Shown here piece after piece: positions 1 to 20,072 of a stretch of DNA of 64,000 bases. The notes below the pieces were generated by a model. It ran no database searches. It worked only from the letters and a program-made list of their open reading frames with translations, and had not been told where the DNA came from. Made by a program: the position numbers and the translations under genes. Source of the stretch: Undaria pinnatifida. Lineage: Eukaryota; Sar; Phaeophyceae; Laminariales; Alariaceae. The stretch lies in NCBI GenBank assembly GCA_012845835.1, contig JABAKD010000030.1:9523805-9587804 (forward strand). Direction: 5' to 3'. Numbering within the stretch: position 1 is the first letter of the stretch; each line of letters starts with the position of its first letter.

Positions 1-1606
1 GTGAATACAAGTGTGGATCTAATGATAGAGGGCTGTGGCCCTATGACATAGTCAAGGGTCAATGCTCGCAGCTGGCAGTGGGCCGCACCTGCTCGTTATA
101 CCCCCGCTCCTTTTGGTGCTCGCGTCGTAGCGGCGTTTCTCGTTTTCCTGACCCCCCTGGTGGTGTGGGGAGCCCGAATTGTGCTACTGCAGTATAGTGC
201 AGTATTGATGGCTCCAGAACAACGCAGTCTGCTGTATTTCGTCGGATAATTGCGCGAAATGGCAAGCGGGCGAGGCCCGTTTCGATGCCGATAACCCCCT
301 TCCCCCCTGCGCGCCCTCCGTTTTGTTGCAGTAGCGTTTGTGTCAGTGCACCCAAAATCGTGCAAGAGTCAAAGCGGTGCGCCGTTTGTTCTTCCGTCCT
401 TCGTCCGTCGCAGTGACGAAGAACAACAATGAAATAACGTTTTCTCCTCGAACATCTCCTCTTCCTCATGCCGCTGCTGCTCCTCCAATGCGCTCATTGG
501 TCATACTCGCACGACATTTTTCAGTCACTAGAAAACCGGCGTCCTCTGGTTGGCTCTCCCCCCACCCTCCATTACACCCTCTTTCCCCACCCCGCGCGCC
601 CAATGGACTACGCGAAAACACTGAAACTGCGGTTTCGTGTCGGGGACCTGAGCCTGCTAGAAAGAAAGCGGCATAGCAGAAGTAAGGTGGACGAGGAAGG
701 AGGCGCACAGAGGTGCCCGTGTGGCAATGCAGATGAGAGTAGAACTTACATATCGAGATAATGCGCACAGCGAGATAACGCGCACAGCGAAATAATGCGC
801 ACAGTACAAGGAAGGGGCGGGATGTGCTGTGCTAGCGGAGATGAGGAAAATAGGTGTATGTGACAAGCAGAAGTTTGGTACACTAGGTAGTAGCGATATA
901 ATATATATCTATCCTAGGTTATAGATGGTGGCCGCAGACGGACCAAACAGGAAGGAGACCAGATAAGCAAGATATTTCATGTACTATGTGAAATAAACGC
1001 ACTGAGCGCCCAAATGCTGGAGGTGTCTCTGTTGGCAATAGGAACGGTTCTCCGTCGCGAAAGGGATGCATGGTCAATAATAGTCAAATGACAGAAGGTG
1101 AGCAACAAATGAGTACCCCGTCCCCGTCCCCCATCCGCCATCCCCCTACTGCGTCTCCCTCTGTATCTGCAGCCTCCTCTGCTAGCAATACAGATGGACT
1201 CGACCGTGTGGAAACCTTGTTTATTTAGAACTGCATGCTTTCGACCGCACGGGTTATGTGTTTGTTTGCCCCTTTGGGACTACCGAGACCAAAATGATCT
1301 AATATGTCGAAAGTACAGGCGTATATATAAACGGCGTCGACCGCACGAAGCAACCGGGGCTAAAGGTTAAAACGGGTAGGGGGTGTGTCCTTGGTGACGT
1401 TAAAGGAGATGTACGACGCGCGCGCAGCTTGATGATAATTATATTGCTGCACGCTCTTCCTATCATGGAAAGAAGGCCGATAGCACCGCACTTCTCGCTT
1501 TTTTGTTCGTTTTACCTGGGTGCCAGAAGGGTTCATAATTTCTGACACACAGTCTTGGCCCCGCGCGGGTGTTTTTCGTATTTTGTTCCCACTTTTTTTT
1601 TCTAAG
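1..1606. other. Left-edge region, probable first intron or 5' flank of phosphoglucomutase
   Basis: I recognise no exon here. Phosphoglucomutases carry a conserved segment ending in a GTSGLRKK-like motif just before the first residues seen at 1607, and no such codon series is present in 1-1606 on the + strand. The first coding exon is therefore probably left of the window. The stretch ends in a T-rich tract and an AAG acceptor at 1604-1606. It also contains three tandem copies of a 17-bp unit at 754-804. Confidence 0.5.
754..804. repeat. 17-bp tandem repeat, three copies
   Basis: Near-identical 17-bp units start at 754, 771 and 788 (core GATAAYGCGCACAG). They differ at one or two positions and lie upstream of the first visible phosphoglucomutase exon. 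Confidence 0.8.
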
Positions 1607-9226
<7,620 letters not shown>

Positions 9227-12092
9227 ACGCGGGAAGAGACACAACACAACTAAATCAACAAGCAAAAAAATGGGATGAATCCATCGTTTGAAGTTAATAA
9301 TAGTCAAGCCATCAAAATAGTCGATCATCGACTTTTACACCGCGTAGCTTATAGTGACCGCTTGAGAACTGCATCCACTTTTCGGGGACAAAGTGGTTGG
9401 AGTTTCACTTGAGAAGCTTTTCCGGTCGCAGAAAGGTTATTACGTAGCTCTCGAAAATGACGGTGTTTTCTGTTGTTGTGTTTTTTCGTCGGCGGCTTAG
9501 GTGCTGAAGCGTTTGTTGTTTGTTTGCGGTGTCGTCACTGAATGGTCGCGCTCCCGATGACCGCCAGCCGTACGTGCAGCACACGCGGTTTGTTAAGTCG
9601 CGTCGCGGTAAGCCCGACTTTGCCCGCTTAACGCTCAGTTGTGCAACAAAACCTCTCGGAGGCAGCAAACGTGCGAGAGAGTCTTCTCGCTTTTACGACT
9701 GCACCCACGTTTTGGGGGAAGACTACTTGGAGTTAGTATAGGATAATTTCTGCTGTGGGAAAAGGTTTACCTGATAGCACTTAGTATGATTAGCAGCTGC
9801 CGTATGATTGGATGATTTATCACGATCAGACGCTTTGTGTTTGGTATTTACTTGCTTTACGTCGTCAGGAGTTCTGGTGCCCTTCTTCATCGTTTGAGTT
9901 GGCGAAGTTTCGCGTGCAGGCCAAGCGCGGGGTGAGGGTGGCTAGAGATGGTGACCGCGATGACAATGCATGGCGGGTTTTTAAAAACAGCACTGGCTCC
10001 GGCGTGTTCGCACGACATCATACATTAGTATAGGATAATTTCTGCTGTGGGAAAAGGTTTACCTAATAGCACTTAGTATGATGAGCAGCTGCCGTATGAT
10101 TGGATGATTTATCACGATCAGACGCTTTGTGTTTGGTATTTACTTGCTTTACGTCGTCAGGAGTTCTGGTGCCTTTCTTCGTCGTTTGAGTTGGCGAAGT
10201 TTCGCGTGCAGGCCAAGCGCGGGGTGAGGGTGGCTAGAGATGGTGACCGCGATGACAATGCATGGCGGGTTTTTAAAAACAGCACTGGCTCCGGCGTGTT
10301 CGCACGACATCATACTTGGCCGAGGTATCGCCAGAGCTTGTAGCCAGGGCGGCAAAACATTTCTTTTTTTTTCTAGCGTGTCAACTTGAAGCCGGCAAGC
10401 TGAAAATGTAGGCAGTGTCGCAGATCCTGCAAAAGAGGAAAACAAGTGCGTCTGCCGAGGGGAGAGTGGCAAAAGCAGTGTATCGGCAAAACGAGGTTTT
10501 CCGATGATGTGAGGGCACGTCCCGTTGAGGAAACAACCCCCCTTTCCCGTCCCCGCCCTCCTAGGCTCGGTTGGAAGATCGTGGCCATGAGGGGGTGCGC
10601 TTTCGTTGGCGTGGGAAAAGCTGAGCGAGATGGTTCTTGGCCTCAACGCGCGAAAATAGAAAAAAAGGTCCAATTCGACACTGTTCAGTTCTTCTTGTTG
10701 CGCTCTCGGGATTGAAGGTGGGACCAGCGAGACTGCGCAATCAGTACACGCAAGAGAGAAAATCTACGCCACTGTTGGTAGGATGCCTTTTTCGTTGCCG
10801 AGCGGCATCACGTTTTGCGCCTTTGCGTCTGCTGCTCTTGATGTAGACGCGTGAAAGCAGTTGTATACGGTCGAGAGAATACCCCGAGTGTGCCAGCAAC
10901 AACACAGCACCCGTACATGCCCCACGGTGCAAGGTATTCCGTTTCATGGCAGTGCCAAACAGTTATTGTACACCACCACCATCACTACAACAACTACAAA
11001 TAATACCAACAGACATCGACCAACCCTTCCTTCGTCACCGCACACACTGTTGCAATTCTTCATCCGAGAACGCGTTCGCACTCGTTTCACGTCCTACCCT
11101 GCTACCCATTCTAGTTGCGTGTATTCCAATTATGCAACAAACAGGAAGGGTTTCGTACCAGGCAATGGCATGGTGTGGTACAGACGGTGTGGTATGGTAC
11201 CGTAGGACTCACATTCCTCCGTCAACCTCGTGCATATTCTATTGACTGGGAGGGGGTTGGGGGGACGTACTGCTTCTGTGCACAACAAACGCATCCGAAC
11301 ATCAACGAATGGGAGCCGGGGCGGGGGGCATGCGGAACGGCGCGACATGCTGCAGTCAAGCAGCCCAATCATATAATACAAATGTACGTTGAAACCAGGC
11401 TACCCCAAACGTACCCCGCTCCGATCAAGAAGAGCGCACGCAGTGCAGCCGAGAAACTATGTGCGCTTCGTTCAACGGCAAGGAATATTGCCGTGTCTTC
11501 TCCCCTCCTCTCCCCTCCTCCTCTCTCCTCCGCTCCCCTCTCCTCCCTCCACCCGTCGACACGGCTCGCGCCCTACGCGGCGATATTCACCATGACTTTC
11601 CAATTGTACGATAAAGGCACCCTTTCCCCCAGTTACAGCAGTATGGCCAGGAGGTATACGTCACCAAGCGCGGCGCTAGGGAGCGAAGACTGATTCGATA
11701 AACGGCAGAAGGTCTTCGGCGGCTCTGGTTTGACACATATATCGACAAATCCCAACAAATATAGGAGAGGGAGGGGGAGGGGAGGGGGGGGGTTGTATTC
11801 AGTTTGTGGATGGCCGTAGTCGTATGGCCATAGACGTTCGCGTCCCTACAATGCCGGCACGAAGCACGTCGGTCTTTCACCGGCCAGGAAGACATTGCTT
11901 GCACCGAGCGCGAAGCGCCGTGAGGTGTTCGGCAAGTCGCATGACGGGGGGGGGATATTCAGCCAAGACGTGCGTGACTGCATTGTATTGCGAGCGCGTG
12001 GCATGCACTAACTTAGAAATAACTATTTCACCCACAGTCTCTGCCTTGTGTCAAAGCAAAGCCGAGGAGCGTTTCCCCCCTCTCGACGTCAC
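9227..12092. other. Region between convergent phosphoglucomutase and bromodomain genes
   Basis: It follows the phosphoglucomutase stop at 9226 and precedes (in + coordinates) the last recognised bromodomain exon. One or more C-terminal exons of the bromodomain gene should lie here, but I could not place them. Contents noted: a 292-bp tandem duplication, pieces of a dispersed GGGGACAAA repeat near 9385 and 9705, and a pyrimidine-rich patch at 11505-11555. Confidence 0.5.
9733..10316. repeat. 292-bp tandem duplication, two nearly identical copies
   Basis: Copy 1 is 9733-10024 and copy 2 is 10025-10316. Both start TTAGTATAGGATAATT and end at CATCATAC. Only a few substitutions separate them, so the duplication is recent. 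Each copy carries the same 73-79 codon frame, which has no recognisable domain and is probably not a gene. Confidence 0.95.
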
Positions 12093-15000
12093 CTGTAGAA
12101 GTCGGTGTCCTTGTCGTTGAACAGCATGGCGTTCCGGCACATGAGCACCATGTCGTCGTGCAGCATGTCCACGCTCGTGTAGTGCACCACGTCGCCATCG
12201 AGACGGTTCTGGATACCCCGAAGATCTTTTCGCGCAGCAAAGCCAAGCAAGGGCCGCCCGCGCCAAGCCCGAATAGACGATATAAGAGGTAATAACGCCA
12301 CAAATAACAATGGCAGAGGGACGGATTTGAGGTTTTAAGAGGTACACATATTGTTTACAGTCAAAGCGCTCACGGTATGTCCGTCGTGAGTGGCGCTATT
12401 ATGTTTACAGTGTCGTCTTCGCCGTGACCCTATCGTAGTGTTCTACGACGAAACTGATTCCGTCCTGATTAGTGTTTTGTCGCGTTCATAGGGCGGCACC
12501 CGTCGTTCAGAGTAGCGGGAGCAAGCGCTTGATCGGTCTTTCCGACCCTCGCATCGAGTTAGTTCGCTAACTCTCCTGCTGTAGCATAGTAGCGGTAAGC
12601 CCATCTTGCAGATGGATCGCCTCTGTGCTTATCCTACAATATTACCTGTGCACGAGATCTCGGCTTGATGGTCATGCTTGCTCAACATAAAGCACTATAC
12701 TACCAGGTGTGTTCTCTCCGATATGTCAGAATTAAAACGTGGCTCTCGCGCTTTCTCGCTTTCTCTCGCAGGATCTCCCCTTGTCAGCCACGGCGCGGGT
12801 TCCCTTAACGTACAATTAAGCCAGTACGCCTAACCCCGCGCAACGCTAGGACAGGAAGGCAGGCGTGGGTGGTGACACATGCTTTGCCGGACTAAATGTG
12901 GTGGGGGGCGCTCGTAAAATTGAAGAAAGCTAAGGCGAAGCGCTTCGCTGCGCAGCAGTGCACGCAATAAAAGAGTAAATCGCGTCCTGACCCTTTCCGC
13001 TGCGAACAAAGACTGCGATTCCAGCCTTAGAGACAGCACTAAAGGACGAATTTCTCAGACTCGAATCTCGTTCGTCAACAAGCCCCTCACCGATGGGGTT
13101 CTTGACAACGTCCAGGTAGCCCGGCGCCATCGCAAGATTGACGCTTTTGCTGTTGCCGACGGGAGGCGGGAGACAAATCAAAAACGTAAACCCGACCATC
13201 CGGTTTAGAGGTTGGTTTCGTCGTCCAATAGGGCCGAAAGCATGTGCGCACGTAGCCATTTTTTATTGTTATTATGGATAAAAAGAAGAGGAAGGGCAGC
13301 AGCACACGTGAGCGTGGAGGGGCGTAGGGGGGAAGGTTAGAGGGGCGATTAACGTGGGATTGACAGCCCTCGTGTGATTGTTCAGCCCGAAAAGGGACCT
13401 TAATGAAAGTAAGCTGTCTCGGTGGGTTCGCCGTCTCACATCGAGCTGACACGGTAAGGCTCACAATCGGATACACAAATTGGTCGCGCCGGTGGGTGTG
13501 CCGTCGAAGAAGCGACGTTGCTGCAACAGTCTATCTGTTCGCCGGAGGAGAATCTCTAGCCTGCACAACAACGAGATACCAAGGGTATGATACGGGCACG
13601 GTGCTGGCGCACGCACCAGAACGCCCACGACGACCGATGCTTGTTGATCTTGGACCACATCTCTTTCAGCATCACCCCGAGCCCCGGCACTCGTCCGCTC
13701 GGGGTGACCAGACCAACTGCAGCAGGCATACCGATCTTCCACTTCTGCCCGACGCGTGACGGAATCGAGCCCTCGCGCGAGCACCCGGTGGGGGGTGCAG
13801 GGGCAGCAGCAGCATGGGGGGGTGGGGCGGCAGCGTAAGCAATTTTAGGGTTTCCCTTGCTCTTTTTCATGCTACTCTCCTTCTCCAAGGGAGGTTTCCC
13901 CACGCCTTTCCGCTTTCCCTTCGCCTTTCCAGTCACATCTCTACCGCCGCTACCCCCCCCCTCGCAAGATCTCCCGCCGGCGCCGACGCCCCCCGAGTAG
14001 GCTTCGACAGCCCTGCCCGTTCCGCTGCCACCGGCAGATGCTCCTTTCAGAACGGAAACCTCTGGCGATCTCGTTCCCGTGCCCTTTCCGAGAACCGACG
14101 GACTCCGAGTGTTTCTGCCACTACCGCCTCTCGCCACGCCCCCCCCCCCCCCCCGATAACTGCTGCTGGCCTTGTTTCCGCCTTTCGGCGATCCCGAGGG
14201 CGATGGAGCCAGGGCCGCCGGCGGTAGTAGCCGCCACGCCCAGCTGATGCAGTCGGTCTTCTCGGGGCGACTGAAAGCGATCGGAATCTCCCCTTTTCTT
14301 CGCCCACTTCGTCGACGACCTCGAGGGTGCTCCTTTCTGAAGCGGTGGCAGCGACGGCGATGGAAGATCCCATATTGCGGCTTGTGACGCTGGTCCATCA
14401 GAAGAAGCGCCTGGAGGATATTGTCTTGGGGTCGAACGAGCGGGGCTCCCGCCTTTTTTCTGGAGGATTGGTGTGCGCGGGTGCTTCGATAGACGCGTGC
14501 TCGGCCCTGGAACCGACTTTCTGGATTGATGGGTGCTTTCTTCGTGGGTGGGACGTTTCTTCTGCGCTGAACGTTTTTCATATATATTTGCACGGTCACC
14601 CGGGATCTCGCTGTTCCTTTCCTGGCCGGTAACGCCGCCACCTCCCTGCCCCCGACGAGCCACAGCGGTGGTTTCGTTTGGAAGAGCACTTCCTTCAATT
14701 GATCCTTTTTCCTCTACCGAATTTGGGGCGCGGTGGCTGCTTGCTGCCAGGGCAGGACGTTTCTTCTGCACCGTACATTTTTTGGAAATATTTACACTGT
14801 TGACCGGAGTCTCGCTGTTCCTTTCTTGGCCGGCGGCGCCACCTCCCCGCCCCGAACGAGCCATAGCGGCGGATTTTTCTTTTGAAATTGCGCTTCCGTC
14901 GTTTGTTTGTTTTTTCCCTGCGCTTCCTCCTTCTTTGACGCTCGTTTTTCCCGCTGGTCGGCCTACTTTCCCTCCTTGTGTTTTTCCTCCTCTTCCTTTC

Positions 15001-16480
15001 CTCCCTGTTCCTTTTCCTCTCCCTCTTCCTCTTCTTTCTCCACCTCCTCCTCCTCCTACCTCTTTCTCTCTCGTTTCAACGACCGTATCACTGCTATCGA
15101 CATATTTGGCACACCCTCGTTCTTCGTCACCAGCTGAGTTCCCCTTTCCGACACTGCTCGCCACTACGTTACCACCATCGTTGCTCGAATCTCCTCCGCC
15201 ATTGCCCCCTTCGCCAACGTCACCGTTGCTTGTCTCGCTCGCTCGTCCTTCCCGAACGCTAACCTCACGTGAAGTGCTCGCACTGCCACTATCACCACTT
15301 CCTTTTTCGCGGGATGACTTCCTGCGTATGGGCTCGCTCTCCGACCTAAGGTCGGGAAAGGGACACGGGTAAGGCCTCATCGATTCGGCGGACCCCACCA
15401 CATGGGAAGTGGCGGCGCGGGGAGCGGCAGCTGCCGCCGCTGCCGCCGCCACCGCCGCGACTGGAGACCTTGAATCGCCGGCTGCTAGACTCCAACCTTC
15501 TGGTTGATGAAGATCGCTTGGTGGCTGGCGGTGGATTTGGAGGTTGGCAAACATCTCACCCAGGTCACCGACGAAGCGGTGGAAGGAGTCTTGAAAAAGC
15601 AGCCTAGAAAATTGATCATCGGTAGCGCAGACGTAATATCACGGGAGCGTAAGGGATAGAGAAGAGGAGGGGAGGGAGAGGGGGCTTTGAAGGAAAAACG
15701 GCGGCATGCATGTGCGTGTGTCCACAGGAGAAAGAGGGACGTTGCCTGGGACCCCTTTCCGGTGTTAAACCGAAGGGGTGGGATGGACTCGTTGTGAATT
15801 AGCAACACAGTAGTCCTGCGCCAACTGACACTTTGGGTACATGCACCTGGAGATGTGTGGGCGTGACAACCTGCCACCTTTCACAGTTCTGGTCGCGACG
15901 AATGCAGCCCCCCCTCCCTCTCCACCCCTGAAGTTCAAATCCCCCAATACTCGCTATAAGGCACGCGCCCCTAGCTATCACCCCGCCAAGCAAGAAAACC
16001 AGTACCTTACTTGTGCCGTTCGCTCGTCGATAGATGCGCCGCTTCATGTCATTCCCACCTTCTGTCCTATACAGCTCTCGACGCCTACGTTTGCAGCATA
16101 ACGTACTTGTGCTAGAGAAAAACGGGCGGGTTCTTGAGCGCTTGGATCCATGCTCGCCTGTTTACCCGCCCGCCCCAGCTAGAAAACGAAGCGCGGGGTA
16201 CAAAAAAACAACCATAGTTGTGTTATGTTATGTATCGCACTGCACTGCGTTTGCCAACATGTTGTCGAGATTTCCGGTCCGGTTCGGTCCACACTTGGCC
16301 TTTATCGCTTCCTGAAATGCGCGAAATCTCTACGACCTACCGAACAATGTATGCCTGCACTTCCGGCCTGGACAGATCGGGGAGGTTCGCCTGCAGGGCC
16401 TGGACTGTGGGTGGATCGGCTCCATGCAGAAACACTGCTTCCGGTAGATCCTCCATGCCCTTCACCGACACGCCTTCTCT
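12093..16480 (-). CDS. Bromodomain-containing protein, partial (both ends unresolved)
   Basis: A chromatin reader that should bind acetyl-lysine in the nucleus. Recognised exons in transcript order: about 16480-16341 (left boundary uncertain), 15603-13617, 13149-13091 and 12225-12093. All donors are GT and the phases match (2, 2, 1, 2). The bromodomain begins at the end of the large exon (MLKEMWSKINKHRSSWAF), continues as APGYLDVVKNPI in the 59-nt exon, and ends in exon 4 with MLHDDMVLMCRNAMLFN. The Asn in CRNAM is the expected acetyl-lysine contact. Before the domain lie about 600 residues rich in Gly, Ser, Lys and Arg, with two related blocks around GQERNSE. Exon 1 to 2 joins smoothly as RPEVQAYIVRLLFQDSFHRF. 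Within the large exon the frame changes at a run of 16 C (14139-14154); one base fewer would restore a single frame. The C-terminal exons and the start were not found. Confidence 0.72.
14139..14154. other. 16-base C homopolymer at a frame change in the bromodomain gene
   Basis: On the - strand the upstream frame (15603 to here) stops shortly after the poly-G, at about 14121. The frame carrying the rest of the exon and the start of the bromodomain is open through it. Fifteen rather than sixteen G would join the two frames through a short Gly stretch. This is either an assembly or sequencing slip, a real allele, or an overlooked intron. Confidence 0.7.
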
Positions 16481-16849
16481 CGGGATCCCGACACACACGT
16501 GCATACATGATATGGACCCAATAAAGCAGCCAATTTTCGGGGGCACGTGGTAGAGGGAGAAGGGGTATTTGCGTGGTGACGTCGTGCGCGCGTGTTCTAA
16601 AAAGTGAAGAAGCGTGATTGACAATGCGCCTACAGCAACCGGACTGCAGCAGCTGCTGCTGCATCTCAGAAACTATTTCCTTCTTCAGCAACGTTTGAAC
16701 AAAACAGGAAGATGGGATTCTCCCCTTTCCACACGACTGTTGCTTTCTTCGAAACACGTCTTGTTCTTAACAGGATCAGCGCCCGAGTTATTGCACAGGC
16801 AGCAGCTTGTCAGTTGAAGGAGAAGCCGTGTCACCGTTCATCAGAAAAT

Positions 16850-17665
16850 CCCGAACACCCACTCTAGATGGGGTCCTCGCACGATCGGGGGTCTCGAACG
16901 TCGGGGGTCAGCAGCACCAGTGTTATGGTAATTAGAGGGTATTAATTCGTTAGACCACTGATAAAACGTTGCTCTATATTGCCTACCCAAACAAAGCCTT
17001 ATAAAAGTCTCGCCACTGGGCCGGCGGGACGGCAGGTCGGCAGGGTATACGGACAGATGTATCAATATCCACGCGGTTGTATCCCTTGGGATACCGAGGA
17101 GGGTATTTTTCAAGTTCGACATGGGGAAGTCGTAAAAGTTTATTATTGGCAGAAAGTGAGATGCGAACCCACGACTCAAAAGCCTACCAGGTATGTCCTG
17201 CCGACGACGCCATTGTAGTTATAGACTGTTAGCCCATTTGACCACTGGTAAAAAGTTAGCCAATTGCCTACCCAAACTAAGCTTTTTTATTGCACTCCAT
17301 TTTAAGGTAATTAGAGGGTATTTGTCCGTTTGACCACTGGTAAAAGGTTATCCAATTGCCTGCCCAAGCTAAGCCTTATAGCACTCCTCTCCCCTGGACC
17401 GGCGGGGTAGAAGGTCGGGCGGATACACGGGCGAATATGTCAATATACACGCAGTTCCATTTCCTGGGGATACCGAGGAGGGTATTTTCAAGTTCGACGT
17501 GGGGCAAGTCGGAACAAATTATTATTGGTGGATAGTGAGATTCGAACCCACGACCCAAAAACCCATGGTCTGCCGACGACGCCATTTGTTGAGGAATTAG
17601 AGCGTATTAGTCCGTTTGACCACTGCTAAAAAGTTAACCAATTACATTCCTAAACTATGCCTTGT
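16850..17665 (-). mobile_element. tRNA-derived SINE-like cluster, family 1 (tandem copies)
   Basis: Two direct copies with a period of 378 bp (for example GATACCGAGGAGGGTATTTT at about 17091 and 17469), plus a degenerate third head near 16880-16985 and an extra head piece at 17305-17365. On the - strand each starts with an A-box-like TAGCAGTGGTCAAACGG (about 17630) or TTACCAGTGGTCAAATGG (about 17255), followed about 90 bp later by a B-box GTGGGTTCGAATC or its variant (about 17535, 17165). A shared non-tRNA body of about 190 bp then runs to CTAAGCC or AAAGCC. This layout is that of a tRNA-derived SINE. Confidence 0.6.
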
Positions 17666-17890
17666 AACAACGGCGTGCGGCGCGATACACTCTCCTCTCT
17701 TTCAAATCTTTCAATTACTCCTCTGATCAAGTCAGCAACCGACCCACAATTTTGCAGAAAACATTTCAGGGACGGAGCGGGGGGTGGGGGTCGAACGGAT
17801 CGTCCCAAAACTTGGCGTGGTGAGAGGCATGTGTCGTCTGGGGTACAACCGCGACGTGCGGCGTGAGACGTGTCTGCGCCCACCTTGGCG

Positions 17891-18830
17891 ATGGAGCTCT
17901 TGGCACAGCTCCGTGGCACTCCGTCCGCTGTCCGCGATGAGAGCGAACTTTCGCACTGGCGGCCCTGTCAAGGTAAATCTGGGCGTGGGGCGTGGGCGAA
18001 GGGCCTGGATTAAAAACTGCTGCTTTTTGTAGGGTGTTACGCACAAAGGAGAGGGGTGCATCGCAGAATTGACGAATGTTTTGTCGAGTGATGCTGCCAC
18101 GCGTGCCAAGCCTCCCCTTTGCCAGTGGGCATAACAGGGTCGTATCGGGGACGATTGCTATTGCGCTCAGGTTGGTTCATGTGAGCACGCGATTTACCGG
18201 TTTTTGGGGCTCACGATGGGGTAACCTCGACTCACCGCAGAGGGTAGCGCCTAGAGACTGCAGAACCAAACACGAATAAGGCCACAGCTAATTAAGCGAG
18301 CGCGGGCCGAAACCCAGGAGAAGACATAAGTGTGCTTGACCGGTTTTCACTGTACCACGCGGAAATGGCCTACTGGATGTACGCCTTCCTTCACGGTAAG
18401 CGCGATTTAGCTTCCTTGTGCCGAAGCCTCACAAAGGCAAGCGCCGCCGTAATCAACCGATGGGATTCCAATGCCTACCTCGCATCCTGGAGATTCGTAG
18501 GAATAGTCTTACGGCAGCGTTTTGGGATTCAGGCACCTGGCTAGTTCATTGCCTTCCCCGGATCACAATCGTGCGGAGACCCTTGCAGTAGTACCTCCTA
18601 CCAAACCGCTACCTGGGCGATCTCGCGCTGTTACCTAACGATGTTCTGCCCGTTTGCAGCGGTGACGAAAGCTGCTTCGACCGTGCCCGCGCCCCCCAGA
18701 TCTACATGCTCCTGGGTGGGGGTGCAGCAAGGTCATCGCGCAAGCAAGCGGACCTGCTCATGTGTTATTTAAACCACGATGCCATAATTGCGTGTGGAAC
18801 CGAGGCCGCGTCATGGTGAGACTACAGTAG
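17891..18830 (+). CDS. Possible small spliced gene of unknown function
   Basis: Three pieces read as protein. Exon 1, 17891-17972, starts with ATG (MELLAQLRGTPSAVRDESE) and ends in phase 1 at GTAAAT. Exon 2, 18318-18395, follows a CCCAG acceptor in the matching phase (EDISVLDRFSLYHAEMAYW) and ends in phase 1 at GTAAGC. A third block from about 18662 reads GDESCFDRARAPQIYMLLGG and stays open to a stop near 18825. The third block follows naturally on exon 2, but the nearest AG is two bases away from the phase needed, so the junction does not work as written. I recognise no domain. It may be a decayed gene or a transposon fragment. Exon 1 is also open on the opposite strand, which lowers confidence. 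Confidence 0.3.
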
Positions 18831-20072
18831 ACGACGGGACACTCTTCTCGGTTTGGCTGAAAAACTACTTGGAGTCGGACTACGCGGTGTTTTGCAGATG
18901 TAAAAGGGTTTACATACTGCAGTGCCATTCACTATCAACATTATACCAACGGGGGCACCACAGCGGGACATAGCATAGACTAGAGTTTTATAGGGCTACG
19001 CTGAACTTTCATACGCCACGCATTTTGTCATAAAACGCAAAACTGTTGTCAAACTCGAACAACACCACATCTCGTCATCCAACCACGATTCATGCCCCTT
19101 CCCTTTGTTGCTGCTGAAATGTTACTATTACGACAGGCTGGTTCAAGTTAAACGGCGGATTTTTTTTCCCCCACGAATGCCCCTCGCAATATCTAGTCAA
19201 AGGGTGAATATTTCGTGTCATACTGACTCCCATGACCAGTGGAAGAGGATGTCTTAGCCAGCTTTTTTGATGACGGCCTCGGGCTGTCTCTAGGAGCGAA
19301 GCTCGTATCGACCAATGGCAGACCTTCAAGTTTTCAATAATATTCAGGGTTTTTCCAAGAGGCGGCGGAAAAACAATTGCGCCGCATTTTGCACGAACAG
19401 GTTGGAGGTACTCCAAGGCACGTCTGCAGAATTTTGCGCGCAAAAAATCCAAGATCTGACCTGCGTATGTTCAATATTGAGCAGAACATGTCGAGAAAAC
19501 TGGATCCTACACTAAAACCAAGTCATACGAAGGAAATAACGCACTTTATTCACTTTACGAGCAAAAGTCCACATGTCCACGCCGATTTTGAGAGATAGAC
19601 CCTGACATTTTGCACAGGTGTTCTACATGTCCATCCCGAGGCCTGACCTCCGGGTGTTTTTCTTTTTTTTTTCGCCGAAAATGTTTGGTCTAAGGTAGTC
19701 CAGATTTTCCAAAAATGTTAACTGACGAAAAAGCAGGCAAACAAAATAAAGGACAGGTGAGGTCTTCGTGACGTCTATAGAAGACATGTATGTGCAAACT
19801 TTCACGGTCTGAATAAAAAAAACGGTGTGAACATTCGCCAGGGAATAAGTTAGCGTCGCTTATCTCCAGTCTGTACGATTATTTATATTACGTTTGCCAT
19901 CCGACGATGTGCAGCATGTGCTTCATCTTCGATCACTCATAAATATTCCTATTAATAGACAGCAGAAACGCTTGAAAATGGTAATATTGCTGTGCAAGGC
20001 CAGTGCGAGCAGCACAGCGTGATGCATCACTTAGAGCTACGCCGAGCGCACACACATGCTATGCATGAGAAC

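Noticed and set aside
14533-15372. Long + strand open frame opposite the bromodomain large exon
   Set aside because: It is the antisense shadow of the Gly/Ser/Arg-rich exon; composition is Pro/Ser/Leu low complexity, with no domain and no splice-consistent neighbours.
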